From: Holacanthus passer
Taxonomy: Eukaryota > Chordata > Actinopteri > Pomacanthidae
Assembly: GCA_025331565.1 (NCBI GenBank)
Contig: JAFREQ010000104.1
Location: forward strand, 496,001-560,000
DNA length: 64,000 nt
Reading direction: 5' to 3'
This document shows positions 40,152 through 51,700 of this stretch, one piece after another. How positions within the stretch are numbered: position 1 is the stretch's first letter; the number at the start of each line of letters is the position of its first letter. Both the position numbers and the translations under genes were made by a program. Under the pieces are notes generated by a model. That model was given only the letters and a program-made list of their open reading frames with translations. It was not told the DNA's origin and made no database searches.

Positions 40152-40165
40152 ACAGTAGGGGGCAG
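40152..40165 (+). promoter_or_regulatory. CTCF-like motif ACAGTAGGGGGCAG
   Basis: Forward-oriented match to the CTCF core with one mismatch at the first base, located between onecut3 and atp8b3. Confidence 0.3.
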
Positions 40166-41746
40166 TGTGTGCTGGGGGAGGTCAAACTCCTCTCCTCCCA
40201 ATCAATAGCATTCAATCTTCATTCCTCAGCTTGTGGTCCTCACTCGGGTCCTGAAATGTGTGTCTTGCTTTTCCAAAGACGGGCTGTTTACTTGGAGTTA
40301 ATCAGAGGGACACACACAGGCCCGAGCGGCCTTGAATATACCTGTATGTCTGTCTACATGCTTTTCTTCAACCTGTGTATGTGTGCTCATTTGTACCTAT
40401 GTGGAAGACAAAGTGTTTCTTTTTTATGTTCCTTTACTATGGGTTGCAATATTTGTCCTGCGAAAATTTGAAACCATTTCTTACTGACTGACCGACCAAC
40501 CAACCGCAGCACCATCTGGCAACCGATAATCCGACCCGAAATGCCGTCGGCATGTACTGTCAAACAGCATATGTGTGTGTCATTTCACCGTGGGATCGAA
40601 GGTTGCCAATGGGACTGATGTAGACACCCCCAGTCACACTGTGCTCTCCCTCTTCTGTTACCTGTTAATCAATCAGAACCAAGTGTCTTTGTGATGGTAG
40701 AAGACAATCAGTTTCAAAACAAGAAAAAAGGTAGAGAGAGGGCAGGCCAGTGGGGAGGAGGAAGCGGAGGGTGGAAGAACAAAATCAAGGGAAAAGAGGC
40801 TCTCTGAGTTGTGACGAGCTGTAATGCCCGACTGCCAAACGACTGCACCACCATCCCCCGCCCCCAAACACACATTCTCCAAAACATCCATCTTCCATCC
40901 CATTAAGGCCAAATCTGACTGCAACGTTCAAGCTCGACACGACTCGGTCACATGACACAAACCAAAACTCATTGTACATTTTAAATTCACTCCCTCCTCA
41001 TACCCCGTCACTTTTCACCCTCCTGCACTCCTACTGCCACAATGTAGTGCACTGCAGGAGTAGAAAACAAGACCTGTGGTGCAAAGACCATATTTCCCAT
41101 CACCCACCACAATTTCCTGCTAATCTAATGATGATGTAACCAGCCGCGAGGAATAAAAATGGCTCCGGTTGGTGGCTTTTGCACAGAGAACTATGCAAAC
41201 ACCTGACCCCCCCAATCTTAATCGTTGCTGCTGGGTCAGAGTGTACAACCCTCAACCTCCCCTCCCTCCCTCCCCTCGACATTTAAACACTCCCGCTCAC
41301 ACATCCATGACCTTTTCACCCCCACTCCCCTGAGCCCAGAGTGGGCAGGGTAACCCCCCAGTCGCTCAGGGTACAGTGGAGAGTGACTGGGGAGAGAAGA
41401 GCACTACAGCGCCCCATGTTTCACCAGACTGATGTCGTACAGCTTTACATGAATGCCCCAAACTGCCATTGACATCAAAGTGGAGTCCATGTTGATGTTT
41501 GCAAGCTGATCCTCCTCGCTCATGGCTCCATTGTACTACAATGTTTGACTGTCTTTGTCCCCAGCGCCAAGGAAGGGCCACAATCAATGCAAAGACACTT
41601 ACATTGTATTTACCTAAGTTTACAAAGTCGTCTGGAGATGGTGGCTTATATTGCACTCGTACAGACAGACAGACAGACAGACACACACAAACAGACACAG
41701 GCACATGCTGGAGAGGGTGAGTCTGCCTTTTGAGAGTGTTTGCTGA

Positions 41747-41755
41747 AACCAAAGA
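41747..41755 (+). promoter_or_regulatory. miR-9 seed match (9-mer AACCAAAGA)
   Basis: This is the longest of the miR-9-type matches in the presumed 3' UTR, extending one base beyond the 8-mer. It lies about 0.6 kb before the distal AATAAA, so only the long transcript form would carry it. Confidence 0.35.
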
Positions 41756-42324
41756 TGAAATCAGAGGTATGACAATCTGGCTACCACACCTAGAAGACAA
41801 TGTTCAGCTCTCTGGGCTGCTCTACGGGTCCTGTGATTTACCGGCCATGTGGACACTCCACCTATTGCACTTAAATACACACACACATACGTATAGTCAC
41901 CCTGGTGTAAAACTCCCACACACACACCTCCACCCACACAGAACCAAGGGATAAACCCACTTACGACGTCTGGTCAGAAAGCCTCTTTTCCCTCCTCCCA
42001 CTGCAGAAGCCGGAGAGCCTGTGGAGGACTTTTAGTTTCACTCTAGTTGAGACTTTTGAGAAGGAAAAAAATCTGAGTAATAACTGTTACAGAAAAATAA
42101 AAACTTAAAAGGATAATATGGGTAAAATTGCGTGTTTTGAAATAAATTAACAAATAAAACAATTGTAAAACAAAGCAGCGCTGTCGGTTTATTGTGTTTG
42201 GCTTGATCTTCTAAGGAAATCCCCTGTGACCCAAACAGATGGAAATTAGATTTTTTTATCACAATTGTCTCAAACAGCTAAGATCAGAGATATTCACGCA
42301 GAGGTAAACTGTCTATGTAAAGAC

Positions 42325-42330
42325 AATAAA
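42325..42330 (+). terminator. onecut3: Distal AATAAA poly(A) signal candidate for onecut3
   Basis: This AATAAA is followed within about 30 bases by GT/T-rich sequence (ATGATGTATTTTGTA), the arrangement expected for a working poly(A) site. It is the last + strand signal before the oppositely oriented atp8b3 signal 46 bases further on. Confidence 0.4.
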
Positions 42331-42375
42331 GAAGATTTATAGTACATGATGTATTTTGTACACGATATAATTTAC

Positions 42376-42381
42376 TTTATT
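42376..42381 (-). terminator. atp8b3: AATAAA poly(A) signal candidate for atp8b3
   Basis: TTTATT on + reads AATAAA on the minus strand, 235 bases beyond the atp8b3 stop codon. It is the first minus-strand hexamer I found after that stop, giving a short 3' UTR. Cleavage would fall near 42350-42365, essentially at the onecut3 3' end. Confidence 0.45.
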
Positions 42382-42615
42382 GGAAAAAGTAGCTATACAA
42401 AAGATGAGTGCAGGCTCTGCTAAGAACTAGTAATAAAAGGTAGTAGTATTTTGAAGAACAGACATACAATGAATCATTTTCAGTTCCATGTTGCAGTAAT
42501 CTACATGATCACATGTGTTCTTGTATCAAAACCTAAATCAGTCATTATCCATGTGCTGTTACGTGCATCACTATTGTCCTTTATGTGAATTTGGCCTTGT
42601 GAGTCAGTGGGGTTA

Positions 42616-42786
42616 TTACTTGTAGTTCTTATCCACCGGCAGCGCTGTGTTGCGGCTGCAGGTCCCCGAAGTGATGAAGCGTCTGGGCCCGGCTCCCTGA
42701 GAGAGGGCGTAAGAGGAACGGCGAAGAGACGTTGTTCTTCTCAGCTTTGATGTCAGCTCCACTGGCTGACAGGATGCACTGTGGAT
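42616..42786 (-). CDS. atp8b3: atp8b3 exon 27 (cytosolic C-terminus)
   Basis: Codes residues 1107-1162, IHSASCQPVELTSKLRRTT to ALPVDKNYK, then TAA. RRSSYALSQGAGPRRFITSG resembles the [20 protein letters not shown] tail of human ATP8B1, which confirms the frame and the end of the gene. Acceptor TATGTAG; phase 0. Confidence 0.9.
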   Translation of the reverse strand: MHSASCQPVELTSKLRRTTSLRRSSYALSQGAGPRRFITSGTCSRNTALPVDKNYK

Positions 42787-45700
42787 CTACATAACAGCCA
42801 GGTGAGAGTGACGTCAGTTGAGACGGAAGTATAGGAGCTAACTTGCGTGCTTAGCTGTCCCAAACATTTCAACTAACATTTTTCCACTAACATCCAGGGG
42901 AGTGCAAAATGATTTCATTTTCCGTTTTAGTTCTGAACTATTCCTTGATACTTTATATTACATGTTTTTCTTACTCAATATTTTCCTTTTCATTTTCTAT
43001 GCACCATGTCTCACCTTGTGTTTGTCATGGACAGTGAGGATGACATTGAGAGCACGGGCGGTCATGGAGGGCAAAACAGCCAACCACGTAGTGAGCAGAG
43101 CTGTGAGCCATACGACTGGATCAGCAAAGGCCCTCTGAGACGCACCTGTTGGAAAACATATACAGAGCAATCAACTGTGTTCACAGGGATGATGACACAT
43201 CATCAGATCAACAGAGAAAAACATTAAATAACCATTAAATGGACATTTTGTCTTGTGTTCTTGGGTGTATGTTTTTGTTTACAGTTGTTTTGATATTATT
43301 TGTCTCCACATGAATCACATCCAGCAGTTCCTGCAGTAATGGATGTTGAAATGGCCACAGCCAGGAGCAACATCACTCAAGTGACACTGAGGAGAGTGAG
43401 GTGAGTGTACCAAGAAAGAAATAGTCGCTGGGTGACTTCTCAAACAGCATGGCGCTGTGGGTGATGCCGGTACATATGAAGAAAAACACCAGAGACACAC
43501 AAACAGCGACTATACTAAACTTCGTCCAGTATCTGGTCACCAGCACGATCTGAAAGACAAAGAGAAAAAAACAGAGGAGACATGTACATCTGGATATACA
43601 TGAAATGAATTTCAGTTGACAAAATAAAACAGAACTGAATAGCAAAGAATGTGACAGCACAGTTCAGGTATTATTGACCCCTCTATAGGCTTTCAACAGT
43701 TTCCAGTCAACTGTAAAAACCAACACAGGTAAATATTCCATTCAAACATTACTGTATCAGAACAGAGAATAATTATCTAAACCATTATTGTTTAAGTATT
43801 GATATTATTATTGATCTATTTAATTGTTTCTTTTGTGTTTTGGCCCTTTCACCTACCTCTGTACATACTTAATTTAAATTTAATTTAGATTTAAAGCAAT
43901 TACATTTGTGTGTGTGTTAGTGTGTGTGTGTGTATAAGCATGGGGTGTGTATCACTATGTTTTACATTATGTGCATGGATGTATGTGGGTGTGTAAAGGT
44001 ATGTTAGGGTATGTTTGGGGTAATTAGATTGGTTCTTTTGGTTATGACAGGGGCTTGTTTTGGTCATATTATGTGACCCCCAGATACATGAGTGTGCATA
44101 TATTGTATGTGCCTTACATGTTATATGTTGTATATATTATTCCTCTAAATAAACAAAGAAGAACGTGGCAGCACAATTCAAATGGACTTCACTGTATTGG
44201 TGAATCTCTCTATAGGCTTTGAACAATAACAGTAAAAACCAACAGACTAACACAAGACAGGTAAATATTCCATCCAAACATTCCTGTACCACAAGAGAAA
44301 ACAGACAGTAGGAAAGAACAGAACAAGAAGAACAGCACAGAACCAAACAACAAAATAGAACAGACAAGAACAGAAAAATAAGAGAACAGAACAGAATAAT
44401 ATACAATAGCACAGAACCAAACAGAATGTAATGATAGATGGATAGAACAGAACAGACAAAAATGGAATAAAATAGAATACAACTTTATTGTCTAGAGCTA
44501 AGCAATTTAATAATAAACAAATTGATTTGTGTATTTATTCATTGTAATTTGCATCATTCTTGGCTAATGCTGCTGCTGTTTTCTGAATACAATGAATAAA
44601 ATACTGAGTTAGTAATATGTCGCTGTGTATATACTGTAATTAAACACGATCATCTTGTGTTTGGCTACATTTTGATGTAACATCACATGATGACATCAAC
44701 AGTTCATTATGATTTTATAGAGGGTGCAATACTTTTGGATAATGCAATAATAATTTCTAATGTTTCTCTTCTGTTTTAACATTACATCTTTCTTCTTTTT
44801 TTTTTTGATTACAAGTTGTCTATTGTTCGCTTCATCTATGACAAGTGGGATCCTGACCTCAACGGTGGCAGTGAATGTGGCTGCCATTGCGACAGTGACC
44901 GCTAAGGTCTGGTAGTCAAAGGCCGTGTCGTAGAAGACTCCAAACGGGATAAAGAAAAAAACGAGTGATGCGTAGACAGCATACAGGAGCGACAAAGACA
45001 GCATGAGAGGGCTGGAGAGCTCATGTCTCTGTCCAGACTTGTACAGCTCTGGCCATTTCAGACTGCTTTCTGCACTCACGTCCTACAACACAAAGAGGCA
45101 GAATGAAACGTTAACGACTCAAAACTTGAATATCCTATTGAAAAAACAAATTGATGCAAATATCAAAATATGACTATTGAGTTGATAGAAATATCCAACT
45201 CTGAAACTGTCTCACCTGTTCATAGAATGCTGCCAACATAACTGGGCAGGCTGTGTAGAAGACTGTGTACAAAGCGATGAACCATGTCTCATACAGTGAC
45301 TGCAAAACAGAAATAGACAGTGGAATAAATGCAGGATGGTTTCTCTGTGTTTAACCTCAGTTCAAGTCTTTATGTCACTGAATTTCATCCCCGTACGTCT
45401 AACCTGAGCACTGAAGCCATTGAAGAAACCAAACCATATGTGCGTGAGAGCAAAGCCACAGGTCTTAAATAGGAAGTAGCGCAAGAAGAGGGAAACACGC
45501 CTGTAGGACCAGCGACCATGGACCAGCAGCAGCCTCTGCAAAAATCTGAACTGGGACAATGCAAAGTCTGCGTTCTGCACCGCCTGACCTCCCTCCACTC
45601 CTGCTATTCCCACACCAACATGAGCCGCTGGTGTTGGGGGAAGCATAAAAGCAAGAAAAGTCACGGATCAAATAAGAGGAAGAACATGTAAAAACAGGAG

Positions 45701-48700
45701 AGAAGAAAGCAGACTACACTGATCAGTAGGTTTGATATGAAATGTTACAGCTACAAACACACATTTAATCTGTCATCTTTTCATTCATCCTGACTTACTC
45801 TTGATCATGTTTACATCATTGGCACCGTCCCCGATGGACATGGTGACTGAGCTGGTGTGTTTCCTGACCAATGTAACGATGTCAGCCTTCTGTCCAGGAG
45901 TCACACGACAGCAGAGCACAGACTGACACTGTTGTGCCAGGCTCATGAACGCAGCCCCCCACTCTGCTCTCTGGTCAAACTCTGCCTGTATAGTATAACA
46001 ACACAACAACAGCTCAGTTTAGGTTATATTCATATTAAATGGCCCGATCTTCCAATGGATCTTTAGCAGAGTCTTCAACTTTGCCTTTGGGTTTCTGTTC
46101 ACAGCTTTGACATTTGACAAATCTTGTTTTAAGGCTTTTTGGTTCTGTCAGTACATACTTTTGAAGCTGCTAGGATCAATATCTTTATAGTAACAACAGT
46201 GTTTCAACTCATTGTTTCAGATTTACAGCCAATTACTTTGCTTGTGCATTGTGCACTAGCTGCTCAGCAGGACACAGACACAGTTAGCAACTAGCTGGTG
46301 AACATCGTGGAGCATTTAGTAGCTAAAGAGCTAGACATGTCCTTTGGGGGCTAGTGGAGACCAAAAACAGAGCTAAAAAGAGACTGAATTTTGGACTTCC
46401 AATTAACCAGTAGTCACCAATGTTATCTACAACCCCAATTTTAAAAAAAGTTGGGACACTGTGTAAAACATAAATAAAACAGAATGTGATATTTTTTTTT
46501 AATCCTTTCTGACATAAACTCAACTTGTACAATTTGTCTACATTGTCAGTAAACACAGTTTGTTTACAAATGACTGCATTTTATTTACATTTTACACAGT
46601 GTCCAAACTTTTTTGGAGTCAGGGTTGTTCTAGATGTGTAAATAAGCAACTGTTTGCAAACAAGTTTGCTATATCAGCTAATGTCAGTGTTAAGGTTTGT
46701 TTCTGCTGCCTCAAGTGGCCAAAAAAATCAATTATGTCAAATTTAAGGAACAAATGATCCATGTCTAAAAACTGTCCACTGTCCTATCCCATTCTCTGAC
46801 ATTGAAAACATAGTCTTTTCATGATACAGAGTCATTTGCTATATGATAACAGCTATTTGGTGATTTAGAAACTATATGAGGAACCTATTTCCTGTATGTC
46901 CAGTGTTTACCAGCTCAGGTCCAGTGAGGACCACAGCAGTCTTTGCTCCAGCTCTCTCCTTGTCTACAGCCCACAGTTCTGTCTGTCTGGCCTTGAAGAA
47001 ACTGACCCCTGGGTCTGGGGACTGGAGTATCTGTCTGCAGGCGCAAACACACAAAGATCAATGAGCTGGGGTGAGTGTGTGTGTGTGTGTATGTGTGTGT
47101 TTTTTATATTTTTATCACTGCTAACCTCAGCTCCTGCCATTCCAGTAATCTGGTATCAGGATCCAGTAGTTTGCAAGAGTATCCAATATTCACTGCAGTC
47201 TCTGCAAGGACGGAGATAGAGGGAGCAGGAAAGAGAGGAGGAAGAGACAGGCGCCTTCAAACAGATGCATTCAAAATGGTGCCATTCCCACATCCTGCTA
47301 CAGTATGTCACAATACCTTTTTTGTCCCCAGTCAGAACCCATACTTTAAGGCCAGCCTGTTGAAGCAGAGCAATAGTGTCAGGAACGCCATCCTGAAGCC
47401 GGTCCTCTATCGCTGTCACCCCCAGAAGCTACAGGAGGTGAAAGATAAAATTTGTTTTTAGCATTCCTACAAAATATTGGATTTATTAGATAGTAGCATG
47501 ACTGACACAGAGATGATGAGAAAAATGCATAGGATTTATCAAAGTTGCTTGGTAATACATATAATGTGCTCCACACATATGAAACATAATTTAAAGAAAA
47601 ATAAGGGGCAGAAACCATTAAGCACAAGCTTTATTTAAAGAGTTAGTGTCGGGCTATTAGTCGAGCTGCTAGAATGATCAACAATCCCACTTTCAATGGA
47701 GGACTGACAATAAACATGTAAACATCACACTGAGGAAAAACTCACCTGCAGCTCTCTCTCCATCTGATCATATAGCTTTTCCAGCAGTGCGTCGCGGTCA
47801 CAGGTCGCCATGGCAACAGACTGGGCCAGAGTTTTACTCCACTGCTCCCATAATGCCTCAGGAACAGATCGAACCGCAACACACAAAGTCCTCAGACAGA
47901 CCTCGGCAAACAACTGACGGAAGACAAGTTAACACATTATTTGAAAGGTTGCACATTATTTACTGAATGATCGTTGAGGCAGATGTGAGGAAGTGGCAAA
48001 GAAAGCATGAAATAAACACTTCAGTCTTGGCAGGTGTTTCTCTATTTCTTCTATCTCAGTAGGAAGCAGGAGATTGTGGGTCTTGCAAACTACATTGATC
48101 ATTGATCAAGAACTTTCAACTTGTCCTTAACTACTCTGAGATGCAGTGTGTGTACACTTTGCTGATCAGACAATTGATAATAACGATGGAATCAAATTAT
48201 GCTCAGACAATCACGATCCCCAGAGGAGTACCACAGTGAGGTTGACATGTTGGGCTTTTAGTGAGGTTGAAAGTTGTGTTTGGAGTGAAATGTCTTCAGA
48301 AAATGGCATGTCATTTGGCACATTAAAAGGATTAATTCTAATAATTTTGATTCCTTGACTTTTCAACAAGTGCCTCCATGAGGTCAAAATTTCAATTTGT
48401 CAAATACTTTGGTTTATGATCAAATACCTGCAAAGCTAATGACTTTCCCATCAGCCTCAGATGTTTGTGTTTTGTGCTAATTATCAAGCAATTGCGTGCT
48501 AACACACTAAACTTAGATGGTGAACATGGGAAACGTTAAACCTTCTTAGCATCAGTATTTTAGCATGCTGATGTTAGCATTTAGTTAAAAGAACTGCTTA
48601 AGTTGTAGACTCTAACTGTTAGTTTATTACAACCCTGAGGGGAGCAAAGGAATATGTGAACTAAACTTCACCAATACTGGAGTAGATATTCTTGCTTAAT

Positions 48701-51700
48701 AATGCTGCTGCTTAATAATGAAATGGAAACCAGAAGATACTAACAGAGTGTCATACAGATCAGAATCTGCTCAATAACAACACACATGGTTCAGCAGAAA
48801 CTCCAGTTTACCTCCAAGGCTCTTTCAGTCCTTTCCTGATATGGACAGTCCTTCTGCAGTCTCTCCAGGATCACTATGTCCGCCCCTTTGCAGTACAGCT
48901 TTAACCCGCCCTCTGGCTCCCGTACTGAGACGAAAAACAAAACCAGTACAGATAACTTATCCAGAACAGAAGTCGACATGGGAGAATTTAGCATAAGTGC
49001 AGACAATGTGAGGTGAGAGCAAGAGATCACAAGAGACTGCAAGATTGAAGATGTTGTTAGTGTGCAGCTACTCTCACCCAGTACAGACATTCGCCTTCTC
49101 TGGCTGGTAAAGTCAAGCAGTGCCAACAGCTGATATTGGCGAGTGACACCCAGCTCAGAGACAACAATAAAGTCTCTTGTCCTGGAGAGAAAGACCCAGC
49201 CAAGCTCCCTGGCTGCACCAACAAGAGCCTCTTCATCTGGGGATGCAGCCTGGTAAACTGGAGCCTCTGGAGGAATGCGGTCAACACACAAGGTGGAGGT
49301 AAACATGTCGTCCTCTGGGAATGGTCCTTTGTGACAGTCAGGAACTTTATCCAAATACAGTATGTTATTATATCTGAATCAGATCAGTGATTTTAGAGTT
49401 TGAGGGAATGAACAGCATTAGACAAGTAGTGTCTGAAAATACAGGTTATTTGACCTTTAATTGTAGCACCTCCATCAAGTCAATCAGTAAATTTTAAAAC
49501 ACTGTGGAAAAATGCACCACACAGTTGGATTTCATCAAGACCAACCAGTGTTGTCTGAGTTTTAACAATTTTATCAGATGGAGGATGAGAACTGAGTTAC
49601 TTTGATCTGAATGACAAAAATACGAAAAAAACACACATATACACAACCTTCCTTCCACTCTGCCATGACAGTGTGACATAAAGACAGCGCTGTGAGGAAC
49701 TGTCTGCTGAGTGGACACTGCTCTCCTCTGAGCTTCTCCAGCAGTCTGGGAGCTGACATGAACAGGCCACCACAGGAGAACGGATTCCAGCTTAAGTCCA
49801 TGGGCTGCACAAGCACAGGGAGGAAGACGTTACTGTGCATTGACATTACACAGTGTTGCAACGGCAGCTTATGTGAATTGGGTCAAATGCTGATGGCAGC
49901 AGAAAAATGAGGACATAAAAACAGGCACAAAATTTACCCTGAAGGAATATTAGAGAAATGCATTTGAATTAGGTTGGAATATACAAGGAAGGGGCGAAAA
50001 AGGCCATAAAACAGCTCAAAGATGTAGATTTGAGAGTAATTATATGGTACCTCTGTGTCCTCTGCCCTGACTGTTACATCACCTGTGAAAATAGAGAAAT
50101 GATTATATTTAATGACTTTCAAGAGCATTGAAATTGAGGTAAAATACATGCCTAGAATAAGCGAAAGAAAGAAAGAAAGAAAGACAGGAGGAAAGAACAG
50201 ACATGTGCATTGAACCAGGAATTGGCTCAGATATATGGTTGGTGTGATTCTGACAAGGTTTCAATTACAGTTTGTCTTCAGTGGGCAGAGTCAGTGTTAA
50301 ATATTTAGCAGATGGACTGGTGGCTATTAGAAATGAGCATGTTAAGTGTCTTGTGTTGTCTCATCCAAAGTTTATGTGAGGTTGCTTCCGCAGGGATCTT
50401 TGTTCCACTGTAATCCAGGGAGGAATGCTCCCTGGTAATCAGCGTGTAATGCTGGTACACAAATTAAAATTTAAGGATGTGGAAGAAGAATTCAACTGTG
50501 AATTCAACTCTTGTAACTTCACACATTCTTGGACAAAGACTGAAATGTTAAACAATTAAGTGTCAAACAAGCACTCTTGAGTGAACACAAATATTAAAAG
50601 TGTCTCATTGCCAACACTCCTTCTTCCACTTTTTTGGGATTTCAATCTATTCAGCAATTTTGTATCTATTTACATCTTAAAACACTTCTTTCTACTGAAT
50701 CGCACATGGTCATCTGATTTGTAATGACCTGTTAATGAGTTTCTAATTTAAAGGTAAAAAAACCAAGGAACAATTATGTTAGTTGTCTTAATTTAAGAGT
50801 CAACATGATTCTACAAAGATGACAATTAAAGTTGCTTAATGAAAAAAATAAAAGAAATAACTATAAATATAGAACAGGTTGGATAAAGATACTTTGTTGT
50901 GTAGTAACTAGAAGGGCTGACATTGGGTTGTTGCTTTCTTCTAAGAAGGACAATTGAAAAATCACGTAAAATGTGACATTTTTAATATAAAAAATTATTT
51001 CACCAAGTGGCAAACCATGACATGGTTTGAATTTATTGTTACCATGGATCTCCCCAGCTATGCAGCATTGTCTGAAGAGCAGACGGTTCTGGGTTAACGT
51101 CCCAGTTTTGTCACTCAGCAGGTATCCCACTTGGCCGAGCTCCTCACTCAGTGAGGTGTTCCTGGCCTGGGCTGGTCTGTCTGCCTGCTGCCAATACATC
51201 TCTAAATCCCAGTCAATAAACAGGCTGTGGACTGTGTGGATCAGCTCAAACCTGTAGATACACAGACGTGGAGGACACATACACAGTAAGGTAGCATACA
51301 GACAAACACAGGTGTATTTCCACCTTCTCTCAAATGAGTGCAGTGATGCCGCTGGAACTAACGTGATGTAGAGCGATATGGGCATGGCTGGGCTGAGCAG
51401 GATGATGTAGGACCAGAAGATGAGGAAGCCTGTGTAGACGGGGTTGCCGTTAACCACCAGAGGAGACAGAAACCCTGTGTGGCTCATGACCCAACTTGAA
51501 AACACACCGCTGCCAATGGCAAGGAACAGAGCTGCCAGCAGCACAGACAAGACGATCTAAAGATCCAGAATATAGACACACACAGTTTATCATAACTCTA
51601 CAAGATGTTTCACATTTGTCATCCCCCTGCCCTTTACCAACTCACCCCGATCACCACTCTGTTGAAAACTTTTTCCGTCTGCGTCCTCTTCACTCTCAGT

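Larger units (their letters stand above)
35336..42345 (+). other. onecut3: Probable long 3' UTR of onecut3
   Basis: No coding sequence is recognisable between the onecut3 stop and the atp8b3 stop. A proximal AATAAA lies at 35845-35850 and others occur near 37800 and 42090-42160; the last on this strand is at 42325-42330. Mammalian ONECUT mRNAs are known for very long 3' UTRs, so a 7 kb UTR is reasonable. The stretch holds (CAG)8 at 36472-36496, a T run of about 27 at 37682, (CAGA)n near 41664, and matches to the miR-9 seed at 35665, 38308, 39686 and 41748. The true extent needs transcript data. Confidence 0.5.

Noticed and set aside
39947..40471. Open reading frame of 174 codons on + with an ATG
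   Set aside because: Lies in the probable onecut3 3' UTR, composition is low-complexity and Cys/Gly-rich in patches, no family similarity recognised, and no splice context.
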